Positions 25,701-35,817 of a stretch of DNA of 64,000 bases are shown in pieces. Both the position numbers and the translations under genes were made by a program. Where the stretch lies: assembly GCF_037975245.1 (NCBI RefSeq), contig NC_092565.1:15343499-15407498 (forward strand), read 5' to 3'. A model generated the notes under the pieces. It was not told where the DNA came from. It made no database searches and worked only from the letters and a program-made list of their open reading frames with translations. Positions within the stretch are counted from its first letter, which is position 1, and each line of letters opens with the position of its first letter. This DNA comes from Apostichopus japonicus. Taxonomy: Eukaryota; Echinodermata; Holothuroidea; Aspidochirotida; Stichopodidae.

Positions 25701-28700
25701 ATTTAAAATGCACAATGCTTTACTAACTACTTAAAGTTAACTGCTATTTTGAATTTACATTAACACTCATTGTTGATCTGTTTGATTTCACAGAACACTC
25801 GAGTCATCCAATCTGTCTTTGCAACGTACTTCAGGGTTCTCAAGACTGCAACTGATTCCAGACTGATGCCTTCAGTCTTGGAAGGTTTGGCTAAATTTGC
25901 TCATCTTATCAACATTGAGTTCTTTGATGACCTTGTCAAGGTTCTCAACGAGTTGATTGGCTCAGGAGTAAGTTATTTCTTTAATGACTATTGGTTGATT
26001 GATGAAGTGATTGATTAACTTGATTAAATTTTAAAGACATCAGTTGTTCAGTGTTGCAATTGGTGGTTATATGGCAGAAAATTTTGTGTAGCTTCTGTTG
26101 GCTTCAGTCCTTTGAGGTAATATTTTTTATTCACCTAATGAATATTCAAATCGCTTTAACTTGTTACTATGAAGTTAAGTACACTTTGGCAACCAATCGC
26201 ACTCCTATTGAGTGTGTTTTGGTGTGTCTTTAGTAAGTATTCTAATAAATAAGAAACCATGCCAGTGCCAAGTATTACTGCAAATACAAGACATAATCCT
26301 GTACCTTTCGGTTCAGGAATGTATCCACCTTAGCAACTGCTGTAAATGGTTTTGAAAGCAAAAAAACATATTTCAATGAAATATTTGAAATACATTGCTA
26401 AAGCACTATCAATGTGTTGGTCTCTTGAACTGCCAAGGATCATCATTTAAACATTCCTTCCTTAGTGCATATTAGCGTTGTGCGGTAGTCGGATTTCACA
26501 CAACCGGTAGTGTTGCAACATGAATCCCGGTATCGTAACTACAACCGGTATTTTCTTCAACTTTCATCTACGGTTCAAAGCACTTAGTTACGAGACTGTT
26601 AATGTCATACATTCAATACGCATAGCCTAGGCTATGTACATACTCTTACACGCACGTTCATAAAAAAAAATAAAGAAAATAACACGCTATATTAGGGCCT
26701 TTGTTTTTTAACATACACTTCCAAAAAGAAAAGCACAAACCTTGGAAAAAAGCAACCCACACCATCCTTCATTCATACTCGACGTACGATATTAGATTAA
26801 CACGTTCGCACGTGGATTAAACTTGTAATCCGTACACAAACATAAACTGGGAGTTCCCCACTAATCCATGATATTGGAATAGGGCAACCCCTTCAAGTTC
26901 AAAAGTTCACAATGAAAAGTTTTTAACTATCAACAAGTCACCACGTGTTTGGAACTTCAGACAATAAGAATGTTACATAGGGGCTACGTAAATACGGGAT
27001 GATAAACTACATACATAAGAATAGTACAGATTTATTTATATCGTTAATCGGCTTTTGTTTACTCCAGAAAATATACTTTCAATACGTACAATATCAATCT
27101 TTCGTACAAAAGATCTTAAAAATTAAAACAGTAGCGAAAGATAAATATAAATGACATCGTGAAACCCCCCCCGCATTAATAAACGAATCCATTTCATTAC
27201 ATCATCAAATCTCAAGTACTGAACTGTTGTGTGTACCTGTACCATACCCTAGGCTATAATAACATACAGTGCCGTGCTAAGATGGATTTAAACTGGATAT
27301 ACTCCCTGCGGTTTTGGCTCAAAATTAATTAAATCGTTATAATTATTATAACAAAATGAGGTGAAATGCTTAAGAGTAAGATTTTGTACATGTGAACCTT
27401 GACAATCATCGTTTGAAGGAAGAATAAATAACGAAAATTTCAGAATAACTTTGAGGTCCCGTAACATGCTGAGCGCAAGTAACGTTCGATATTTGGTGTA
27501 GCCTAGGTGCAAATTACTACGTGAAAAGTTGATTCGTTAATACATAGGTCTAGGCCAGTACGTAAATTGGTCAGATATTATTCAAACTAAGAAACACAGA
27601 AACCAGAAAAAAATCGTGTTTTGTTTTCTTTATTTCAAATAGTAACACGTAGATATTTTTATTACGTCCGGGATTCCCGGGAATGATACCGAAACGAATG
27701 TAATAATTGGTTGGTTTCCCACTACCGGTAGTATTTACACATTGCTTTGTGATCGGGATTAGTCAATACCGGGATCGGGATACCGGGATTCACTTGACTA
27801 CCGGGATCCCGCACAACCCTAGTGCATATACACCTGCTATCTTCATTGCAGAAATATTACACATTCAAATAGCAACCCTACCCCCCTCCCCCCCTCCCAC
27901 CAAGCTTCTCCCATTGGTACTTATTTCAGTGCTAAAAAGACCAAAACAGTTCTAATGTGAAGATTTTTCATCATAAATACTTCCAGTCCATCACATAGCT
28001 TATTTTGTCCTTTGTGTGTCTTTCCTTGTGGTTGTTTTTTCAACGAGTTTTTTTTCAACGAGTGGGCAACTTTCCATGGAGACTGCTGAATGGTTTTTAG
28101 CCTGTAGGACAATAATACTATACTAAATCAGAACTGAGTAAATGATGCTTGACAAGCAAGTCTGATGAGAATAACTTTAAAGTTTTGTATTACTTTCACA
28201 GCAATAGATATCTTTCATGACTATCTTTCTTTTTCCAGGCATTGGAATACAGAGAGTCTCTACACTGCGTGCTGACTGCTTTTAAGATTCTGTCAGATCA
28301 GGGTGCTGCCCTCAATATTGATCCAACTAGGTTCTACACTCATCTATATATGAACTTATTCAGTGTACATGCAGGTAAAGAGAGATTCTTACTTCTATAT
28401 ATGAACTTATTCAGTGTATATGCAGGTAAAGAGAGATTCTTACCTCAGATATGAACTTATTCAGTGTATATGAAGGTAAAGAGATTCTTACTTCTATATA
28501 TGAACTTATTTAGTGTTTATGCAGGTAAAGAGATTCTTACTCATATTTAAACTTATTGAGTGTATATGCAGGTAAAGAGATTCTTACTTCTATATATGAA
28601 TTTATTGAGTGCACATGATGGTAAAGAGAAAATATTACCTCATATATGAACTTATTGAGTGCACTTGCAGGTTAAGAGAATATTATATCACATATGAACT

Positions 28701-31700
28701 TATTTAGTGTATATGCAGGTAAAGAGGTTCTTACTTCTATATATGAACTTATTCAGTGCACATACAGGTAAAGAGAGAATATTACCTCACATATGAACTT
28801 ATTTAGTGTATATGCAGGTAAAGAGGTTCTTACTTCTATATATGAACTTATTCAGTGCACATGCAGGTAAAGAGAGAATATTACCTCACATATGAACTTA
28901 TTTAGTGTATATGCAGGTAAAGAGGTTCTTACTTCTATATATGAACTTATTCAGTGCACATGCAGGTAAAGAGAGATTCTTACCTCACATATGAATTTAT
29001 TCAGTGTATATGCAGGTAAAGAGGTTCTTACTTCTATATATGAACTTATTCAGTGCACATGCAGGTAAAGAGAGAATATTACCTCACATATGAACTTATT
29101 TAGTGTATATGCAGGTAAAGAGGTTCTTACCTCTATATGAACTTATTGGGTGCACAAGCAGGTCAAGGAGATATTCAGATTTAGAAATCAGTACCTCATC
29201 CCTCTAATAGGTACTTGCTACATCCTCAGACAGGATAGCATAGTAAACTGGGTGCACATGAAGTATCTGCCTGATCAATTAGGTGCCTTGACATAAGACA
29301 GTGGATATTATTCTATTGTGATTTATTCTATTGTGATTTATTGACACAATACCTGCTTCCCAGTAATCTCAAGCAATTTCTACATTTGATCCATTGTAAT
29401 TTGAATTTTTTTTTACTGTAGGTGAGAGTTTTGAAGATGCTGAGATTGTCCTTAAATGTATTGATGCCATGGTGTTTAAGAGACATAAACAGATCACCAC
29501 ACAGAGGGCCCTGGCATACATCAAGAGACTGGGCACCCTCTCGCTACAATCACTACCGAATGCATGCTTGGCATTCCTGTCAGCTATGAGGTCCATGCTG
29601 AAGGTAAGACAAAGTGAAACCAAAGACAGGAATAGTAGGACTGTGTTGTAGGTAATTCACACCACCTGAACCTAAAGAAAGGAATAATAGGGCCGTGGTG
29701 TAGGTACTTCACACTAACTGATAATAAAGACTGGATCTCAATGGTAGGCACTTGATATGGACGTTAGATTTAATATCTAGCATAGTATGTACTGCACTCT
29801 TCATAGGTTTCTCTAGCCTATCATGTTAAGTCCTATTCAAAATATCCCGTAGTACCATTCAGGTAACTCTATCCTAACTTATAATCTTACTCAAACCAGA
29901 GTAAACTATATACCAAACTCTCACACAGGACCCAGATTAAACAACGAGAAGTTACCCTTCAGCTTGGTAGTCGTTCTTCATGTATCTTTATCTTGTGACT
30001 ATTATGAGATTTTAATGGTCGAAAGTAATCTAGTAGTAGCTTAAATGTTGAGGTGTTTCATCATGCCTACAAATGTATTATTTCAAGTGACAGTAAATGC
30101 ACATTTTTGTATTTCATTTACTGTTTTTATTCAATGATTGGTATCTTACCCACCAGCTTTACCCCAAGACGGATATTCTCCTCGAAACAGATACACTTGG
30201 GAGTGGCATATTCCTTCCAGAGCTGGAGGAACCAGAGCATTGCCATGCTCAGAATACTGTATTGTGGGAACTCCATCTTCTGAAGGTACCACAACATCAA
30301 GTTGTTTGAGTTTTATATTCAGGATATAATGTTTATAAGTAAGAATATATATTGAATGTAAACTAATAACAGTCAGCCTCTTAAGATTTTGGATTTAAAC
30401 CAATGATCTTATCAATTTTTAGCTCATAAAAAATCAAGCATGTGATGAGCTCCTTGATAGACGGTGATCTTTCTATCCTTCCGTCTTCAATTAAATAAAA
30501 TGCTTCTTTTCCTGCTGTTGTGATGTGACTTTCACATAATGAACTTCTTGTAGTCGGTCATTTGCAATTTTCGAGCCTCATAGTTCAATGTCCATGTCAC
30601 TGTCATTCCAAATCATTGTTTCAAAGCTTGCAAAATATTTGCATAGATGTGACGGACGTTGCTCATAATAATCATAAAGGAATTTATGAGATGGTGATGG
30701 CGTGAGTGCGTGTGTGTGTGTGTGTGTGGGTGAGGCCTTGGCTTGTAAACACAATAACTAAAAAACTAAATGGTGCGTGAACTATATATTTGGTATTTGA
30801 GTGCACCTTATAGAGTAGAAGAACCCTATTGCTTCCTGCCAAGTTCACAGATCATTTGAGGTCAAAGCCTGAAATTCTTGTAATCACGATACCTCGAGGC
30901 ATCGGATTTTGATCAAAATCCGTCAAGTGGATGAACACTACATATATATATACTTACAAAGCAAGGAATCACTAAGCCTGCTGGCTTTCTGGTTTGTTAA
31001 ATAAGAAAATCGCTCCTACTTCCACAGGGATGAATGGATAGCTACATAAGCTGCTTGTAGTTATTGTCAAAACAAAATAGTGAAAAAGAAAAGCAAACAA
31101 ATTTTGCTGTCAGTGTGCAACAATGACATAACCTTCTTGTTTCATGCTCACTGAAACTGCAACTTTCAGTTTTCCATACCCGTGAAAGGCTGAAGAGGAT
31201 ATGATTGCACTGGATTAGAGTATGTCCGTCTTTCATTACTCTATAGCAAATTCACTATTTTTTAATAATTACTTTTTTCAGAATCATTATCACCCAACAG
31301 TCAAGGTTTATGCCAACAATCTTTTAAGGAAGGCACCAATCAGAGGTGTGGGTGCTCTTGACCCAGCCCTTAGTAAAAGGTAGGTTATGCAAGTTGTTAT
31401 TTATGTGCTGTTTAAATTGATCAGTAAATTGCACTTATTAATACAAAAATTGAGCCATTCAAGAGCCATTACTTTTAAACCATATACAATGTTTAGGAGC
31501 AAGTACATAAGAGAAAGTACTGCCAACTATTATCTCCAGACTATGCATAGCTCTCATTCATTGGCTGCTAGCAAAGGATGACAATAATCTGAGCAAGAAA
31601 GAGACTTTCTAACATAACCCCTAATAGAGGCAAACCTAAACCTGACCGAGCCATATTTAGTCTCAAATCCCTTGCTACTATCAAACCTGTAATGGAACAG

Positions 31701-33408
31701 GCCATTGTTGACAGATCTGTACATAGGTTGTCTTATTACAACACAGACAAGATTGTGTACCTCACAAGCTTACACACTCTGTATTGATTAATTTGGCTTA
31801 TTGCCAAATCATTGGTAGAAATGGTATCAGCGTGAATCACCTCCATAGACCTATTAAAGGATGACTTTAGGGACAAAATTCATATCGATGTGTTGCAGAC
31901 CATGAAAGAATGCTGCTAGTATATATTCCTCTACCATTTTTAATTTTGGAAATGCCCCTTTAAACATCTGTGGCTCATGAGTTTAAAGTGATTGGACTAA
32001 TGATGGCACACAGATCTTTAGGTTCCTTAGATGCAACAGCAAAATCAATAGAAAAACAGATGACTGTTATGGCCTGAAATAACATGTTTACAATGCATTT
32101 CAATTGTCATAGACAAATGGTGTTGAACATCTTCCCAATGTGTTCTGTTGTTTTACATGAATGTTTCTGTTTAGTTCTGTGTAACATGTTGGATTCATAT
32201 AAGGTCTTAACATTAAGCCTCAAATGAGCATTGCAGAGATTTGATACATTTTACAGGTGAATATCATGAAACCTGGAATAGCCACAGAAACAATATTTGT
32301 ACTCAAATTTCTTCCCCTTGTTCTATGACATAACAAGGTCCTCCTTTAAACAGTTGTCATGATATTGCTTTTCAAGAGATGTGGATCCTGTAACTACAGG
32401 CTGGTTGGCTTTTTACCTCTGATATATAGCATTATTAAATAAACCTAGCATATTTCATGAGCTACATTATCAAGTCACTACTGTGTCTTATTTTGCCATA
32501 AGCAAACAAAGGGAATTGGGAACCTTGTTAGGCCGTGTATTGCACCTTGACAAAGACTTAGCAGATTGCAATTTTCTCTCACATTTTTATTTTTATGAAA
32601 ATGTAAATTTACCTTCAGAAAGTGTTCAGTCTGTCATGCCACTTTTGTTTCTTCACAGGAGACCGTTAGAGTTGTTTCAAGATTTTGATCCGTCTACAAT
32701 GGTATTTAATCCACCGGTTTTGACAAAACCTCTCAGCAAAGTTACAAGGTCAAAGGTAAGTTATTACACACTAATATTGATTGACATTGAGGTTAGTGAT
32801 GTAGATGTATTACAAGTATCTTTATCATATCAAGTAGCAATGGCTTATGATAACATTATGCATGATTTGTTTGACACATTGAGAAATATGATGATTTGGG
32901 GTGAAATTGACACACAAAATGTCTTTAAGCATTCAGTACTTACCTTACAATATCTAATCTATACATTACATCTTAGTTCTATTATTGAATCTTACAATGA
33001 CTATAACTAATCCCTGCATAAAATATTAATTCTTTTACTGTCTTACAATGACCATATCGAATCTCTACATAACATCTTAATCCTATTACTGTATCTTCTC
33101 TTCGCAAGGCCTACGGTAAACGTAACTTTGATGAGTTCTTGCAACCAGACTTCCAATTGCTTGCTGACGAGTATCTTAACCAGCCTATACCGGAATTAGA
33201 AATGGACACATCATCAAAGAAAGAGAGAGTTCCACGGAAGAAGGAGGAAGTGATTCACAAAAAGATGAAAGAATTGAAAGAGGTGAAAGGGACCATGGGA
33301 CAGAAGGCCGCAAAATCATCCAATCGCTACACGAAGCTAAACAGGCAAAGAAGAATGATCTCCCTTGGGAGGAGACGACGTCGTCATGTACTTAAAAAGA
33401 GCAACTAG
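16762..33408 (+). CDS. NOC3L: Nucleolar complex protein 3 homolog, complete, 18 coding exons
   Basis: Noc3 binds Noc2 and is needed for 60S pre-ribosome maturation and nuclear transport. Coding exons: 16762-16770, 18514-18737, 19441-19584, 20317-20564, 21008-21168, 22335-22496, 23106-23199, 23558-23763, 24087-24215, 24562-24693, 25449-25529, 25794-25967, 28239-28374, 29422-29603, 30157-30285, 31282-31379, 32659-32755, 33109-33408. All introns are GT-AG and the phases agree throughout, giving 901 residues (human about 800). The basic, acidic-patched N terminus resembles the family. The NOC3 domain covers about residues 245-345 ([20 protein letters not shown]). The CBF/Mak21-type C-terminal region covers about 505-770 ([39 protein letters not shown]). 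The C terminus is unusually long and Lys/Arg-rich. Exon 1 (MTK, weak donor gtttgt) is inferred from phase; the next in-frame Met is in exon 2. Exon 13 ends inside a minisatellite that repeats its splice donor. Confidence 0.95.
17539..17767 (+). mobile_element. Retroposed U2 snRNA-headed element (SINE-like) with 16-bp target duplication
   Basis: Perfect 16-bp direct repeats tcttttaatatctcat (17539-17554 and 17752-17767) flank the insert. From 17557 it matches the U2 snRNA 5' end for about 45 nt with two changes, including stem I (ttggccttttggctaa) and the branch-site pairing motif gtagta (17589-17594). After 'ctgttc' it leaves U2 completely. The ~150-nt remainder has three perfect stems: ttccc/gggaa (17599-17615), agtccc/gggact (17651-17670) and gcccagg/cctgggc (17713-17732), then a T-rich tail with no poly-A. 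There is no U2 Sm site or 3' half, so it is not a working U2 gene. Located in NOC3L intron 1, sense orientation. Confidence 0.88.
19850..20045 (-). mobile_element. tRNA-headed SINE, copy 1
   Basis: Read on the minus strand, the head ends at 20045 and shows a pol III A-box-like sequence (tgtagtcaaatggctaagc, 20019-20036) and a B box ggttcaagtcc (19992-20002) at tRNA-like spacing. A central block, gtccttggacgaggcact, resembles the conserved motif of several animal SINE families. It lies in NOC3L intron 3, antisense to the gene. It shares head, centre and tail with the copy at 37180-37416. The tail border is approximate. Confidence 0.78.
21350..21965. repeat. Minisatellite, ~37-38-bp unit, in NOC3L intron 5
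   Basis: About 16 units of the type 'catgcactcatg-agcagtgtgtgcatgac-atcaggat' with alternating variants (tagcaatg / agcagtg). The long Cys/His/Met-rich open frames across it (21318-21748) come from the repeat period and stop codons being out of phase, and are not a gene. Confidence 0.9.
24874..24956. repeat. (TA)n/(TATACA)n microsatellite
   Basis: Alternating TA tract broken by short 'tgtatacat' steps, in NOC3L intron 10. Confidence 0.9.
26465..27829. mobile_element. hAT-type non-autonomous element, 1349 bp, in NOC3L intron 12
   Basis: The body is 26473-27821, between perfect 8-bp duplications gtgcatat (26465-26472 and 27822-27829). The ends are tagcgttgtgcgg and ccgcacaacccta. Subterminal copies of 'ccggta', 'cccggtat' and 'accggga' occur in both arms, as expected for transposase-binding repeats in hAT elements. 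No long open frame inside, so it is an internally deleted or non-coding derivative. Confidence 0.9.
28335..29175 (+). repeat. ~50-bp minisatellite built from the NOC3L exon 13 splice donor
   Basis: About 17 tandem units of 'tatatgaacttattcagtgt-atatgcag|gtaaagag-attcttacttc'. The first unit is the real end of exon 13 (YMNLFSVHA, donor at 28374/28375). Most later units keep an intact cag|gtaaag donor-like sequence; a few are changed (tgaag|gta, gatg|gta, gcag|gttaag, gcag|gtcaag). From the middle onward a two-unit (~100-bp) higher-order period is visible. The second donor (28425/28426) lies exactly 51 bp downstream with no stop in between. The frame then ends at a TGA near 28452. Confidence 0.92.
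30707..30727. repeat. (GT)n microsatellite
   Basis: Short GT array in NOC3L intron 15. Confidence 0.85.
31960..32420. repeat. Diverged interspersed repeat, related to 59070-59470
   Basis: Blocks in the same order are shared with 59070-59470: 'tttacaatgc', 'aatggtgttgaa', 'catgaaa(a)cc(t/a)gaatagc', 'ctatgaca' and 'catcctt/tcctcctttaaa'. Both copies are old and I see no termini. It lies in NOC3L intron 16. Confidence 0.4.
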
Positions 33409-35817
33409 CCCAGCGGATGGTCCCCAAATGATCCAAATTATTTCTAAGCAGGTTCTACCTGCCCCCTGAAAAAGCTTTGGGCCCCCCCCCCAAAAGAAAA
33501 AAAGAAGAAAGATGTCTAGCTATACCTAGAGTCAGTTAGATAGGATCTAATGAGAACTTAGGCAGAGAACATTTGTTATTACTATTGAGTGAGATTAAAG
33601 ACCATTCATATATATAGAAGAGCAGCAGACACAACTGAATAGGGAAGTAGGATAGTAAAGAGGCCTTTCAGTTTTATTGCTAGATGTGTGCTGGTTTGTA
33701 TCCTAGAGAAACCATTGATATCTATAGAATACATACTGCAGGTAAACCATTGGCATGGTATGAGTGGGGTAGCCATTAAGCCATACTAGATAATGAAATT
33801 GTTTTGACATTTGCTACAGTGTCAGTATTTCAAAAAAGGAGTTGTGAAAGAAGCTAATAGATGTTTATTGAAAAACCTCTTGAATGTGGACAGTTTTAAT
33901 TTCTCTTAACAACTCAGCATGGGCTTCGAGAGCCAATTCAGACACATGGGATGATTCTGTCACTAGGCTATTTATTGTGAAGTTTGTCCTTAAAATTAAT
34001 TTTGAAAAAAAAAAAATGTATCACATATTTCTCTAAGTACCTTATGGGGCACTCAAAATCAAGACGGGTACAGTCGTATTGGTTCTAGTCTTCTAGACAG
34101 GCTGCATTCTTATAATAAAAAATGGAACAATATAGTATATCCACATACATCCACATACATATCCACATGCATCCAAGCTTCCCAATATGCTGTTTACAAT
34201 ATTGGGCATTGACTTTTATACTAAATGTGAAGTTCATCCAAGATTCCATTCTTTGAGATATTATGTTTACATTTGATTACCTCTAATAAATGTGAGTTCA
34301 TCCACATACGTGTGTGGTACAGCCAAGGTTTCATTCTTTAGATATCAGATTTACAACATTTTAAGACTCTGATGGCCTTTGACCTCAAAAAAACAATAAG
34401 GTTCATCCCCATACTACATAAGATTTGCTGGCCAGACTTCCCACAATTCTGTGAACTATCCTCCATCCAGCATGAGTTTTTGCTGGGCACATGTATGCAT
34501 CTCTAGCATTTCTGATTTGTACAAAAATTAAATCTAAACATGTCATATTTATGGAATATTAAAGCCAAGTTACACTACTTGTAGGTGTCCTGTGCTGGCC
34601 TCTTTTCATTCCGTACATTAGTATATAAACAAACACTTTTATTGTCGGCAAACAATAAACAATCTCAAAACAGGTAATATGTTTTTTTCTAGCTCTTTCT
34701 TTTAACTACATTTATCATTATTATAAACATCATGAATTATGTAACCTTTAATCACTGTTGCCCCCAAATATGCTGAGACAGTCATATAATGGTCACCCAT
34801 ATGCAGACTTCAACAAACAATTTAACGCCACTCAAAAAAGTACTTACCAACATTAACATCTTTTATTGTCCATTCTCACAACGGCTCAGAGTAATATGGG
34901 AAATTAGAACCCCCAGGAAATAAATTTTGAAGCAATGTTTAGGGTGCTAAAATTTGGGACAAATGGTGACGATCTTGGTTCATGTCTAGCAAGCAGGTCA
35001 TGTCATTTCATGGAGTTGTTAATACGTCAAGGTCTGCCAACGAGGGATTCAGGGGGATACAGACCAGATTTTTTGATGTCAAGTCAGTGGCCACCCTACA
35101 TAAGACTTCAAGCTTTTGAAATCATTTCAAGCATTCCCATAGAATTGACATGTTAAAGGGTGTGAAGACTTGCGCACAAAGAAATGTCCCATGCCGGTAA
35201 TCTGACCTAGTTTCGAATGAGGTGTAACAGAAGTGTTAGACACCACCATCGATCCCAGAAAATACACACACAGCTTGCTACCGTCTGTAATTAGACACTA
35301 GTGTACAGTCAATACATACAGCTAGGGTTAATACCCACAACACAGTGTTCATAGCAGCGTGGACATCTGGGATCTAGATAAAAGATAACAAGGTATCATG
35401 TTTCATTACTGTCTGCATTTTGTAGCGACAAGAAGAAAATGCCATTTGCAAGCAATGGAAAGTTAACTTTTTCAGAGCGTGGGCAAGCGGTTTGGGGCGA
35501 GTCTTCAATGCCTTTAACAAGCAAGTCATCTCACACATAACCATTCACACACACACACACACAATGATTGTAAAGGTTATGAACTAGATAGACATGAACA
35601 AAAGAAGTGACATAATGTGGCTTGGTTTTCTCTTTTTAATTTCTTTCCTTTATGACAAAGATGGAGAACATCTATTTACAATTAACACATATAAGTATGT
35701 CTTGTGAACAGAATGAGCCTGAACACCCCAAACTAGAGAAGAAAATACTTTGTAGCAGTTGTCAATCCTGAACAACTCTGTTCTTTTCCTCTGCTTCTCT
35801 CCATCCCACATCGATTT
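33409..35817. other. Convergent 3' intergenic region, NOC3L / MRPL43
   Basis: No gene recognised. It holds the 3' UTRs of both converging genes; attaaa at about 33595 and aataaa at about 34113 are possible plus-strand polyadenylation signals. A (CA)n microsatellite lies at 35545-35562. The open frame at 34935-35156 (+) has no recognisable domain. Confidence 0.45.
34130..34510. repeat. Fragments of an interspersed repeat ('gttcatcca' family)
   Basis: Repeated phrases 'tgtgaagttcatccaagattcca', 'tttgagatat', 'gcctttgacctc' and 'ccatccagcatgag' recur at 36880-37030, at 38094-38170 ('cctccatccagcatgaagttccgccag') and at 44220-44420 ('gtgaagttcatccaaaatttt', 'aaaacaatatg'). This points to a dispersed family with several worn copies in the window. 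Borders are not defined. Confidence 0.5.

Noticed and set aside
28375-28454. Treating the whole open frame 28242-28454 as exon 13
   Set aside because: The homologous join is ...[13 protein letters not shown], using donor 28374 and acceptor 29422 with matching phase; the extra residues are read-through into the minisatellite.
28335-29175. CRISPR-like regular repeat array
   Set aside because: This is animal genomic DNA. The units are contiguous tandem copies without unique spacers.
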